Below are positions 25,978-34,062 of a stretch of DNA of 64,000 nt, in pieces. Under the pieces are notes generated by a model. The model did no database searches and was not told the origin of the DNA. It worked only from the letters and a program-made list of their open reading frames with translations. The stretch's first letter is position 1; each line of letters begins with the position of its first letter. Location: assembly GCF_001598435.1 (NCBI RefSeq), contig NZ_BCYY01000010.1:62001-126000 (forward strand). Reading direction: 5' to 3'. Source of the DNA: Sphingomonas pituitosa NBRC 102491. GTDB lineage: Bacteria; Pseudomonadota; Alphaproteobacteria; Sphingomonadales; Sphingomonadaceae. Position numbers and translations under genes: made by a program.

Positions 25978-26644
25978 GCGCGCGCGCGGGCTCACTCGCC
26001 GCCCCGAGACGCTGATCGCCGGCGGACTGGCGCTGGCTGCGGCGTTGGCGTTCCTGATTGCCAAGCTCGGAAGCGAGATCGCGGAAGGCGAGACGCTCGC
26101 CTTCGATCGCGGCGCGCTGCTGTGGGTTCGTCAGCACCTGGGCGGCTTGCCCGCCCTGCGCGCGATCATGCTGGATGCGACCGCGCTGGGCGACCGTGCG
26201 ACGCTCACGCTGGTCGTGCTTGTCGTAGGGGGCTATCTCGCGGTCGTCCGCTCCGGGCGGCTCGCTGCGTTCCTGATCGTGCAGGCCGCGGTCGGCACCT
26301 CCTTGGCGTCGCTCGTGAAGCCTTGGTTCGGTCGGGTCCGTCCCGACGTCGTGCCGCACTGGACGGAAGTCGCCAGCGCGAGCTTCCCAAGCGGCCACGC
26401 GGCGAACTCGGCCGTCGTCTATCTCTCCATTGCGATGATCGCAGCACGGGCGGCGCCGAGCCGGCCGGGTCGGGCCTATCTCATGGCGACCGCCAGTCTG
26501 CTCGTCATCCTGATCGGGTTCTCGCGCATCTACCTGGGCGTCCATTATCCAACCGACGTCCTCGCCGGCTGGGCGATCGGCGGGGCATGGGCGCTGCTAT
26601 GCGGCGCGCTAGGCAGCGCCCTTGTCGGACGCCGCAGAACCTGA
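25967..26644 (+). CDS. PAP2-family membrane phosphatase
   Basis: A 225-residue protein; GTG 25967 is chosen, overlapping the DedA stop, with GGCGGAAAA upstream. The three PAP2 motifs are complete: KPWFGRVRP, FPSGHAANS and SRIYLGVHYPTDV, giving the catalytic His pair and Arg residues. Five to six membrane helices surround them. Such enzymes hydrolyse undecaprenyl pyrophosphate or phosphatidylglycerol phosphate at the outer face of the inner membrane. Operon partner of the DedA protein. Confidence 0.92.
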   Translation: MASERARGLTRRPETLIAGGLALAAALAFLIAKLGSEIAEGETLAFDRGALLWVRQHLGGLPALRAIMLDATALGDRATLTLVVLVVGGYLAVVRSGRLAAFLIVQAAVGTSLASLVKPWFGRVRPDVVPHWTEVASASFPSGHAANSAVVYLSIAMIAARAAPSRPGRAYLMATASLLVILIGFSRIYLGVHYPTDVLAGWAIGGAWALLCGALGSALVGRRRT

Positions 26645-26681
26645 CCGAAGCACGTAGACGAGCCAATCTGCCCCGCCGATC

Positions 26682-26723
26682 ACATTGGGGTAAGATTACC
26701 GGGAGGATACAAAGCCCCAATGT
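26682..26723. repeat. inverted repeat after the PAP2 gene
   Basis: ACATTGGGG (26682-26690) and CCCCAATGT (26715-26723) are a perfect 9-bp inverted repeat with a 24-bp centre, lying between the PAP2 stop and the receptor start. There is no U-tract, so it is not an ordinary terminator; an operator or mRNA stem is possible. Confidence 0.3.
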
Positions 26724-26763
26724 AACCTCAATCTGGTTGCTCAGCCCCCTCTGAAAAGACAAG

Positions 26764-26806
26764 CCCCCACCTGCAAATCGTTCGCATTAGCTACAGTTGG
26801 GGGATC
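26764..26806 (+). promoter_or_regulatory. hairpin over the ribosome site of the receptor gene, with a Fur-like site in the loop
   Basis: CCCCCACCTG (26764-26773) pairs with CAGTTGGGGG (26794-26803) at 9 of 10 positions; the right arm contains the only ribosome-site candidate (GGGGG) 3 bases before the ATG. The loop carries TGCAAATCGTTCGCA (26772-26786), an imperfect palindrome like iron-regulator operators. Both readings point to control of iron uptake; neither is proven. Confidence 0.35.
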
Positions 26807-29032
26807 ATGAACACCGTTACACTGGCACGCACTTCGCTGGCCGCCCTGTCGACCGCGATGCTGATCGCCGCCGCTTCGCCGGCCTGGGCGCAGGCGCAAG
26901 CACAGACCAAGCCGGCCGAACTCGGGACCGTGACCGTCACCGACACGGCGATCGACGAACAGGAAGCCGAGACGTCCTATAAGGTGTCGCGCAGCATCAG
27001 CGCCACGCGCACCGACACACCGCTCATCGATGTTCCGCAGAGCGTCACCGTCGTTCCCGTCAAGCAAATCCTCGACCAGGCCGCGAACAGCATCGGCGAC
27101 GCGATCCGCTACGTGCCCGGCGTCTTCTCGTCGCAAGGGGAGGGCAACCGCGAAACCCTGTCGTTCCGCGGCAATTCGACCACCGGCGATTTCTTCGTCG
27201 ACGGCATCCGCGACGATGTTCAGACCTACCGCGATCTCTACAACATCGAGCGCCTTGAGGTCTTCAAGGGGCCGAACGCGATGATCTTCGGCCGCGGCGG
27301 CATCGGCGGCCTCATCAACCGCGTCACGAAGGTCGCCGATGGTCGCCAGCACATCGGCGGTCGTCTCGAAGCGGGCAGCTTCGACCATTATCGCGGGCAG
27401 GTCGACGTCGGCGCGCCGGTGAGCGAGATGCTGTCGCTGCGCCTGACCGGCGTCTATCAGAACAGCGGCAGCTACCGCGATGGCGTCGACTACGAGCGCT
27501 GGGGCCTCAATCCCACCGCCACGCTGGCGCTCGGCCCCGACACGACGATTTCTGTCGGCTACGAGCATTTCGAGGACGATCGCGTCGCCGACCGCGGCGT
27601 CTCCTCCTACCTGGGTCAGCCGCTGCGCACGCGGCGCGGCGAGTTCTTCGGCGATCCCGACAACAGCCCGACGTGGACCGACACCGACGCCGGCACCCTT
27701 TTCGTCGAGCATCGTTTCAGCGATGACGTGGTGATCCGCAACCGCACGCGCTACGCGGAATATGACAAGTTCTACCGCAACGTCTTCCCCGGCGCCGTGA
27801 ACACCGCTGCCCAGGTCAACCCCGCCGGACTCCCGGCGGGCACCTATGCTCCCGGCACGATCGTCGCGATTCAGGCTTACGACAACGCGACGCAGCGTCA
27901 GAACCTGTTCAATCAGACCGACTTCAACGCGACCTTCACCACGGGCGCGATCGAACACACGCTGCTGATCGGCGCCGAGTTCGGCCGTCAGGAGACGGAC
28001 AATCTCCGCCTCGAAGGTTTCTTCCCGACTGCGACCAATGCGCAAGGGGTCCAGACCATCTTCGCGACGATCGGGGCGCCGCGCATCCGTCGTCCCGACG
28101 TGCTGTGGCGGCCGATCGCGAGCAGCGGCGACAACCACAGCGTCGCTAAGGTCGCGGCCGGCTACATTCAGGACCAGATTGCGCTGTCGCCGGTGTTCGA
28201 TGTCGTGGTCGGCATCCGCTACGAGCATTTCGATACGCACGTTCGCGACCAGCGGACCGTGGGTTTCCCGGTCAACCAGCAGCGCGGTTTCGATGTGACC
28301 AACAATTTGTGGTCCCCTCGTGCCGGCCTGATCTTCAAGCCGATCGAGCAGGCGTCGATCTACGCCGCCTATTCACGGACCTACCTGCCGCGCGGCGGCG
28401 ACCAGCTCGCCGGCCTCAACCTGACCAACCAAAGCCTCGCGCCCGAGAAGTATGAGAATTACGAGATCGGCGCGAAGTGGGACATTCTCCCCACCTTCAA
28501 CGTCGCGGGCGCGGTGTTCCAGCTCGATCGCAGTAATGTGCTGGCGTTGAGCGATCCGAACAATCCAAGTTCGCCGACGATCCCGATCGGCCGCCAGCGG
28601 ACCAAGGGCGTCGAGCTGAGCGCGCAGGGGGAGATTACCGACCAGCTCAGCGTGATCGGCTCCTACACCTACTCCGACGCCAAGTTCCTTGATTCACAGT
28701 CGGGAACGGTGCTGCGCGGCAATCGGGTCGCCAATGTGCCGAAGCACGCCGCGGCGCTCTGGACGCGGTTCGACCCGACGGAAGCGCTCGGCGCCGCGGT
28801 CGGCGTGATCCGGCAAGGTCGGCGCTTCGCGGCGACCGACAATCTTGTCTCGATGCCCGGCTACACGCGGGTCGACGGAGCGATCTACTATCGGCTGTCG
28901 CCCCAGCTCGACCTTCAGCTCAACGTCGAGAACATCTTCAACGAGCGGTATTTCCTGTATTCCAACAGCAATACCAACATCACGCCAGGGTCGCCGACGG
29001 CCTTCCGCGTCGGGGTCAATGCGCGCTTCTGA
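26807..29032 (+). CDS. TonB-dependent siderophore receptor (catecholate type)
   Basis: A 741-residue outer-membrane receptor. Signal peptide about 1-31 (LSTAMLIAAASPAWAQAQ), TonB box near residue 40 (ELGTVTVTDTA), plug domain (VDTP-like DTPLIDVPQSVTVVP, then GNSTTGDFFVDGIRDD and IERLEVFKGPNAMIFGRGG), then a 22-strand barrel ending in the typical FRVGVNARF. The plug features match the Fiu/CirA-like ferric catecholate group. It starts an operon with a winged-helix-like protein, TonB and a CMD-cupin protein, so the operon supplies its own energy transducer. Confidence 0.93.
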   Translation: MNTVTLARTSLAALSTAMLIAAASPAWAQAQAQTKPAELGTVTVTDTAIDEQEAETSYKVSRSISATRTDTPLIDVPQSVTVVPVKQILDQAANSIGDAIRYVPGVFSSQGEGNRETLSFRGNSTTGDFFVDGIRDDVQTYRDLYNIERLEVFKGPNAMIFGRGGIGGLINRVTKVADGRQHIGGRLEAGSFDHYRGQVDVGAPVSEMLSLRLTGVYQNSGSYRDGVDYERWGLNPTATLALGPDTTISVGYEHFEDDRVADRGVSSYLGQPLRTRRGEFFGDPDNSPTWTDTDAGTLFVEHRFSDDVVIRNRTRYAEYDKFYRNVFPGAVNTAAQVNPAGLPAGTYAPGTIVAIQAYDNATQRQNLFNQTDFNATFTTGAIEHTLLIGAEFGRQETDNLRLEGFFPTATNAQGVQTIFATIGAPRIRRPDVLWRPIASSGDNHSVAKVAAGYIQDQIALSPVFDVVVGIRYEHFDTHVRDQRTVGFPVNQQRGFDVTNNLWSPRAGLIFKPIEQASIYAAYSRTYLPRGGDQLAGLNLTNQSLAPEKYENYEIGAKWDILPTFNVAGAVFQLDRSNVLALSDPNNPSSPTIPIGRQRTKGVELSAQGEITDQLSVIGSYTYSDAKFLDSQSGTVLRGNRVANVPKHAAALWTRFDPTEALGAAVGVIRQGRRFAATDNLVSMPGYTRVDGAIYYRLSPQLDLQLNVENIFNERYFLYSNSNTNITPGSPTAFRVGVNARF

Positions 29033-29041
29033 ACGCTCGCG

Positions 29042-29656
29042 ATGCGTGTATTCCGGCTCAACCGGCTCGCCTCGCGCGAACGCCTTGTGATCGGCCTCCT
29101 TCGGGGGGCCGATCCTGTCGTTGCAGCCGGCGATCTGCACGCACTGTTCGGCCGTCTCCGAACGGCAGGATCGGCGCGCGGATTTAGCCCGGCTCCGGTC
29201 TCAAGCACCTACGCGACAAGGCAGGAGCTATGCCTGCTCGGCGCACTCGCCGGTTTCCAGCGCGCCAATCCCGACCTGGCGGTGACGATCAAAGGGGATT
29301 GGCAGCCGATCGTGCAGGCGTGCGCGCGCCGCCTCGCCAAGGATGGCGTCCAGCTCGGCCACGCGACTTTGGCGAGGCTCGCCGGCTTGGGGGAGACATG
29401 CGACGAACTGTCGATCGCCATTTCGCCCGTCATCAACGTCGTGGCTCAGCCCGTCCGCTCTGCCTATCCGCCACTCACCAGCACTTTGCAGGGGAAGGCG
29501 CTCGAATTCGTGCGGGAGCGGGGGAATACCACGTCGCGCGATCTCGCCGGCTTCGGGGTGTCGCGCCAGGTCGTCAGCATCATGTTCAAGCGAGGGCTGC
29601 TCGTGCGCGTCCGGATTGGCGTTTATCAAGCCGCCCCCGAGACCGTGCGTGGGTGA
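29042..29656 (+). CDS. uncharacterised protein with a C-terminal winged-helix-like segment
   Basis: A 204-residue protein between the receptor (9-bp gap) and tonB (4-bp gap). I do not recognise the family. The last 60 residues (LQGKALEFVRERGNTTSRD, then FGVSRQVVSIMFKRGLLVRV and GVYQA) look like a winged helix-turn-helix, so it could be a regulator of the operon. The first 140 residues are Ala/Leu/Arg-rich and helical with no membrane segment. The exact start is uncertain because in-frame starts occur at several places. Confidence 0.6.
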   Translation: MRVFRLNRLASRERLVIGLLRGADPVVAAGDLHALFGRLRTAGSARGFSPAPVSSTYATRQELCLLGALAGFQRANPDLAVTIKGDWQPIVQACARRLAKDGVQLGHATLARLAGLGETCDELSIAISPVINVVAQPVRSAYPPLTSTLQGKALEFVRERGNTTSRDLAGFGVSRQVVSIMFKRGLLVRVRIGVYQAAPETVRG

Positions 29657-29660
29657 AGGC

Positions 29661-30395
29661 ATGAAGGTCCTAGAATACGCCCGTGGCGAAGCCCCAAGAG
29701 AGAAATCCTTGTCTTCCTCGGGGTTGGGCGACGGCCAGCCGCCGGCCCGGTATCAACCGAGCCGGCGGCCGCGCTGGTTCTCACTTGGCCTCATCGTGGC
29801 GATCCACGTCGGAGGCTTCTTCGCGCTCGACTATTTGGACGTCGGAATTGTGCGACAGCTCCCGGCGCCACCCTTGGTCGTCAATCTTCTCCCGCTTGAT
29901 CCGCCCCCGCCGGCGCCGGTCGTGCTGCCGACGGAGAAGGTGGTCGTGCGACCCGCTGAGCCGAAGCGGGTCGTCGCTCCTCCGCCAATCATCGCAATCC
30001 CGACGGCCGCCGTCACCATCCAGACAATCACCAAGCCCGAGCCGATCCCGCCAGCGCCTGCCAAGGTCGGGGAAGCAAAACCCGCGCCGCCACGGGCGGC
30101 GGACACGCTCGTAAACCTCAACACCCGTTTGCTGTCGGCAGAGCCGCCACGGTATCCAGCGGAGTCTCGACGTCGCCGCGAAGTGGGAACTGTCGTCCTG
30201 ATGGTCGTCGTCGACGAAGACGGGCGCGTCGGGACCATATCGATTTCAGACAGCAGCGGCTTCGAGCGGCTCGACAAGGCAGCACTTAGCGCGGTGCGAC
30301 GTTGGCGATGGACGCCGACCGTGATCGATGGTCGACCGAGCCAGGTCCGCGGGCTGGTGCGGATTCCTTTCGAGCTTAGGGAAACGAAACCATGA
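29661..30395 (+). CDS. tonB: TonB energy-transducing protein
   Basis: A 244-residue protein from ATG 29661. A cytoplasmic lead of about 40 residues precedes the membrane anchor (WFSLGLIVAIHVGGFFALDY), in which the conserved His is present. A long Pro/Lys/Val-rich periplasmic spacer follows (about residues 65-150). The C-terminal TonB domain includes PPRYPAESRRRREVGTVVL, DEDGRVGTISISDSSG and AVRRWRWTPTVIDG, the YP and W motifs of the family. It carries energy from ExbBD to the receptor encoded upstream. Its stop overlaps the next start by 4 bp. Confidence 0.94.
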   Translation: MKVLEYARGEAPREKSLSSSGLGDGQPPARYQPSRRPRWFSLGLIVAIHVGGFFALDYLDVGIVRQLPAPPLVVNLLPLDPPPPAPVVLPTEKVVVRPAEPKRVVAPPPIIAIPTAAVTIQTITKPEPIPPAPAKVGEAKPAPPRAADTLVNLNTRLLSAEPPRYPAESRRRREVGTVVLMVVVDEDGRVGTISISDSSGFERLDKAALSAVRRWRWTPTVIDGRPSQVRGLVRIPFELRETKP

Positions 30396-31600
30396 AGCAT
30401 GGAGCGACCGCGGCGGCCGCGCTGGCGCTGGCAACGCCGGGTGTGACGGAGGCGCAGGAGCGCCGGTCGGTCGCGCCCGAGGCGATGCAGAAGATCGCAC
30501 CCGTCCTGACGCGCTACACCGACGACGTGCTGTTCGGCGACGTTTGGTTGCGGCCGGGTCTGTCGCCGCGCGACCGCAGTATCGTCACGCTCTCGGTCCT
30601 GATCGCGACCGGCAAGACCGCACAGCTCGGCGGGCACCTCAACCGCGGCCTGACCAACGGTCTTAAACCGACCGAGGTCGCCGGCGTGGTGACGCATCTC
30701 GCTCTCTACACAGGCTGGCCGAACGCGGTGTCGGCGTTGACCGAGGTCGACAAGGTTTTCACCGACCGCAAGATCGATCCGGCTACGCTGAAGGCGGTGG
30801 TGCCGACAACTGCGCCGCTGCCAGCTTCGGACGGCGAACGCGCCGCCACGGTCCGACGGGACGTCGCGCCAATCGCGCCGAAGTTCGCCGAATTGACGAA
30901 CGGCCTAATCTTCAACGACCTGTGGCGACGCACCGATCTCAACCAGCGCGACCGCAGCCTGGTTACAATTGCTGCGCTGGCTGCCGGCGGCGATGACGAG
31001 CAGCTCGGCTTCCACATCAAGCGAGCGCTCGAGAATGGCCTGACGCAGCCGCAAATCAGCGAAGCGTTCACGCATCTCGCCTTTTACGCCGGTTGGCCCA
31101 AGGCAAGCGCCGCCATCGGCATCCTAGCGAACACCGCCCAACCGGGTGACGGAGCTGGCGCACCAAAGGTCCGCGTTGTGCCGCCGGGGGCGAACCCGAC
31201 GCCCGGGCCAGCAAAGAACTTCATGGGCTCGGTCTCCGTCACGTCGCCGTTCAAGGGGACGGGAGCGGCGCGAGTGGGCGGCGCCACTGTCACGTTCCGG
31301 CCCGGCGGGCGCACCAACTGGCATAGGCATCCGCTCGGCCAACTCCTCGTCGTGACCGCCGGTGAGGGTCGGGTTCAGGCGGACGGTGAGGGCGTGCGCG
31401 CGATCCGGCCGGGCGATACCGTGTGGATTGGCCCTGGCGTCAAGCACTGGCATGGCGCCGCGCCGACGAAGGCGATGACGCACGTGGCTGTCAGCGAGAC
31501 GGAAGGCGGCAACGGCGTGAGCTGGCTGGAGCCTGTGACCGATGACGTTTACCGGCAGTCCCCGTCAGTCCTTCCTGCAGGTGGATCGACTGACCCGTAA
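30392..31600 (+). CDS. secreted carboxymuconolactone decarboxylase-like/cupin fusion
   Basis: A 402-residue protein with a Sec signal (AAAALALATPGVTEAQ). Two CMD/AhpD-like repeats follow: DVLFGDVWLRPGLSPRDRSIVTLS (about residues 45-68) and LIFNDLWRRTDLNQRDRSLVTIA (about 170-192); neither has the CxxC of AhpD. The C-terminal cupin (about 280-390) has GGRTNWHRHPLGQLLVV and WIGPGVKHWHGAAPTKAM, with metal-binding histidines. CMD-cupin fusions are known enzymes of unclear substrate. Placement in a siderophore-uptake operon (4-bp overlap with tonB) and periplasmic location suggest a role in processing an iron ligand, which is inference. Confidence 0.85.
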   Translation: MKHGATAAAALALATPGVTEAQERRSVAPEAMQKIAPVLTRYTDDVLFGDVWLRPGLSPRDRSIVTLSVLIATGKTAQLGGHLNRGLTNGLKPTEVAGVVTHLALYTGWPNAVSALTEVDKVFTDRKIDPATLKAVVPTTAPLPASDGERAATVRRDVAPIAPKFAELTNGLIFNDLWRRTDLNQRDRSLVTIAALAAGGDDEQLGFHIKRALENGLTQPQISEAFTHLAFYAGWPKASAAIGILANTAQPGDGAGAPKVRVVPPGANPTPGPAKNFMGSVSVTSPFKGTGAARVGGATVTFRPGGRTNWHRHPLGQLLVVTAGEGRVQADGEGVRAIRPGDTVWIGPGVKHWHGAAPTKAMTHVAVSETEGGNGVSWLEPVTDDVYRQSPSVLPAGGSTDP

Positions 31601-31667
31601 GGCGCACCGCTCCCATCCTCACGCTAACGGCGCCCCGCGCCAGCTCAGCGGGGGAGCGGCGCGCGGC

Positions 31668-31871
31668 TCAAGGTTGGTCGGCGAAGAAGCTGCCGCGTCC
31701 GCCCCGAAACGCGCCGACGACGTTCCCGCCATCCCAATGGCCGGAGAGAATGCCGAGCCGGGGGATGCTCCCGATCGGCTTACGGCGCGCGGCGAGAAGC
31801 CGCGCGCGCCGCGTGTCGGGGTCGATCGGCTCGCCGGTCCTAATATCGATGGCGTGGCGCAGCGGGGTCAT
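31668..31871 (-). CDS. 67-residue hypothetical plasmid protein
   Basis: Starts MTPLRHAIDIRTGEPIDPDTR at 31871, its ATG overlapping the stop of the gene before it (ATGA). Basic in the middle (ARRKPIGSIPRLG) and aromatic-glycine-rich at the end. The overlap is the main support. No family is recognised. It belongs to the operon that begins with ArdC. Confidence 0.58.
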   Translation of the reverse strand: MTPLRHAIDIRTGEPIDPDTRRARLLAARRKPIGSIPRLGILSGHWDGGNVVGAFRGGRGSFFADQP

Positions 31872-32185
31872 GCGGGCCGCCATTGCTCGACCAGCGCTGC
31901 CATCGCGTCGCGGTAGCCCCACGCATCGGCATAGACGGTCGGCTTGGCCGCCAGATAGGCCATGACGATCAGCATATCCTCGGAAATGACGGCATCGCAA
32001 TTGGAGAGGTGAAGGATGGGGAAGTGGCCCCATTCGCCCCCGTCCCACCATGCCAACAGGAAGTCGGCCGCACGTGAGGCTTGGCCGGTGTCGGACCCGG
32101 CGACGGCGATCAGGCGGGCGATCGCCTCGCCGACTTCCTCGAAGCTGACGGCGCGGATCGCGGGGCGGCGTTGGGGAGGGTTCAT
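31868..32185 (-). CDS. 105-residue hypothetical plasmid protein
   Basis: Starts MNPPQRRPAIRAVSFEEVGE at 32185. Helical, with tryptophans (FLLAWWDGGEWGHF) and a C-terminal ADAWGYRDAMAALVEQW helix. This pattern recurs in small proteins next to ArdC genes of alphaproteobacterial plasmids, of unknown function. It starts 21 bp after the upstream gene's stop and overlaps the downstream 67-residue gene by 4 bp, so it lies within a five-gene minus-strand operon. Confidence 0.7.
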   Translation of the reverse strand: MNPPQRRPAIRAVSFEEVGEAIARLIAVAGSDTGQASRAADFLLAWWDGGEWGHFPILHLSNCDAVISEDMLIVMAYLAAKPTVYADAWGYRDAMAALVEQWRPA

Positions 32186-32206
32186 GGTGTTAGTTCCTGC
32201 TGGCGA

Positions 32207-32860
32207 TCACGCGGGGAAGGGGACGGGGACTAACAGCGCGTCGTCGATCGGCTCGACGTCGCGCAGCTCCACCATCGGCGTCTTTTCGACCCGCTCCGCG
32301 CCGATCGGATCGAGATAGACATAAAGGTGGTCGGCAAAAACAGGGCTGCACAAGCGCCACACGACGCCCCTGCGCCCGACGCGGCGCTCAAAGCGGCCAT
32401 CGTAGGACACGGACGATCCGGCGATGCGGACGCGCTGCCCGACGCGCAGCCAGTTCGCGGCCGATCGGATCAGCGCCGCCTTTTCGTCCTCGCTCAAGCC
32501 GCGTCGGCCGATCCCGAACGTCGCGTTGCGGTCGCGCGCGATCCGGGCCAGCTTTTCTTCCACCGGCTCAGGCTTCCAGTCGATGACTGGCCCGGGCGCG
32601 GCCTTGTGCATGTGCGTCACCGGCTTCCCGCCGAACAGGTCGGGCTGCACGCCGACGAGGCGGCGGTTGAACATCGCCTTGTGATAGTCGCGCCGCCATT
32701 GCGCCTCAGCGGTCAGCGGCTTCGCGGTCGGGCCGTCGCGCATGATCGCGATCAGCTCGTTAAACTCCTCCTCGCTCACGGTGGCGACGCTCGGGTCATA
32801 GACCAGTCGCGCCGCCACGCCCCGGCCCTCCCCTGGGCCGGGGTCGTGGGGCGCGGTCAC
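32207..32860 (-). CDS. hypothetical protein following ArdC
   Basis: A 217-residue protein; GTG 32860 overlaps the ArdC stop (GTGA). After a flexible start, VSEEEFNELIAIMRDG is followed by WRRDYHKAMFNRRLVG and later by LSEDEKAALIRSAANWLRVGQRVR, then a beta-rich C-terminal part (VSYDGRFERRVGRRGVVWRL, then DHLYVYLDPIGAERVEKTP) that may be a small SH3-like or KOW-like barrel. The family is unnamed to me. Translational coupling suggests it works with the anti-restriction protein. Confidence 0.72.
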   Translation of the reverse strand: MTAPHDPGPGEGRGVAARLVYDPSVATVSEEEFNELIAIMRDGPTAKPLTAEAQWRRDYHKAMFNRRLVGVQPDLFGGKPVTHMHKAAPGPVIDWKPEPVEEKLARIARDRNATFGIGRRGLSEDEKAALIRSAANWLRVGQRVRIAGSSVSYDGRFERRVGRRGVVWRLCSPVFADHLYVYLDPIGAERVEKTPMVELRDVEPIDDALLVPVPFPA

Positions 32861-33792
32861 GCCGCTTCCTCCAGCTCGGCCGCCGTCTCGACGGCCATGC
32901 GGCTCAACAGCCAATCGGAGGCATCCTGTGCGAGCCGTGCGGCGGTGAAGATGCACCGCTTGTCGTTGCGGAGGGCTTGAAGCCAATTTGCCAGATAGGC
33001 GGCATGGTCCTCGCGGTCGTGGAGCTTGATGCCGATGGTGGCGCTGACGAACGCGGCCCCAAGCTCGGCGACAAGTTCCTCGCGGGCGTAGTCCTCGCGC
33101 TTCGTGGAAATTAGGGAGGGACGGGCTAGGCGGTCGACGTGTCCCGTCGCGTGGCAAAGCTCGTGCGCTAGGGTCGAATAATAATCGTCGCTGGTGTGGA
33201 AGTCGGTAAACTCCGGCATGACGACATGATCGCCGCTCGGCTGATAGTAGGGCTGCGAACCGAAATGCTTGAGCGTGACGGGCACGCGGGCAAAGAGCGC
33301 GTCCAGTTCGGCGTCGCGCTGGTCGGGATTGGTCGCGGTGATGATCGGCGCGGGAGCCGGATATTTCGCCTCGATGCCGTCGATCTGCTCGGCATTGAAG
33401 ACGGTGTAACGCTTGAGGAACGCCACCTGACGCTTGCCGTCCTCGCCCCGCTCTCCGCCCCCCTGTGATTTGCTGTCGGCGTCCACCTCGATCTTGTTGG
33501 CATAGACGACGGTTGATCCCTTCTCGCCCTTGCGGACGCAACCGCCGAGCGCGAGCGCCTGCTTGAAGGTCAGCCAATGCGGGGAGGCATAGCCCTTCGT
33601 CATCGCCGCAACCCAAAGCGACAGGACGTTGATGCCGCGATAAGGAACGCCCGTCGAGCGAAGCGGGATGTTCGGCGCGGTGCTGCTGTTCCACGATTTC
33701 GACCAAGGCCGGGTGCCCGCCTCGATCATGGCAATCATCTGATCGGTAATTTCCTGATAGATGTCGGCGCGGTTTTCGGTGATCCGTCCCAT
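32857..33792 (-). CDS. ardC: ArdC-like anti-restriction protein (DUF1738 plus zincin metallopeptidase)
   Basis: A 311-residue protein from ATG 33792 with AAGGAAAGGAAAA upstream. The N-terminal domain (about 1-130) is the ssDNA-binding DUF1738: DIYQEITDQMIAMIEAGTRPW, NIPLRSTGVPYRGINVLSLW. The C-terminal zincin domain (about 200-300) has the active site STLAHELCHATGH and YAREELVAELGAAFV. ArdC proteins coat incoming single strands in conjugation and protect them from restriction. Its leader holds copy C of the structured repeat. Complete, with all zinc ligands visible. Confidence 0.92.
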   Translation of the reverse strand: MGRITENRADIYQEITDQMIAMIEAGTRPWSKSWNSSTAPNIPLRSTGVPYRGINVLSLWVAAMTKGYASPHWLTFKQALALGGCVRKGEKGSTVVYANKIEVDADSKSQGGGERGEDGKRQVAFLKRYTVFNAEQIDGIEAKYPAPAPIITATNPDQRDAELDALFARVPVTLKHFGSQPYYQPSGDHVVMPEFTDFHTSDDYYSTLAHELCHATGHVDRLARPSLISTKREDYAREELVAELGAAFVSATIGIKLHDREDHAAYLANWLQALRNDKRCIFTAARLAQDASDWLLSRMAVETAAELEEAA

Positions 33793-33813
33793 GAGATTTT
33801 CCTTTCCTTTGAG

Positions 33814-34019
33814 GCTGAAAGCCGGTCGCAACAGCAACCGGCTCTGCCTTTCCGGCGAGGAACGGGATGGGGAGGGAGAGCGAGAATCTGCCGCTGGCGC
33901 GGGCGAGCCGCCCTAGCGTGGCCGGCGCCCTGCAGGGCGTCGGGCGCCACGCTTGGCGGATTACACGGGCGGTCGATTGTTGTTCGGGAACGAAAGGGCA
34001 GCCGCCCTTGGTGTTCCCC
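33814..34019. repeat. structured leader repeat, copy C (before ardC)
   Basis: Third copy. Hairpins: GCCGGT/ACCGGC near 33820-33842, CCGGCGCCC/GGGCGTCGG at 33922-33943 and AAGGGC/GCCCTT at 33994-34009, in the same order as in copies A and B. GGCTGAAAGCC just before the ribosome site is shared with copy B. Confidence 0.7.
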
Positions 34020-34062
34020 GCGACCGGGGGCGTCCGGGGGACGGCTCTGGGTCGCCGCGAAG

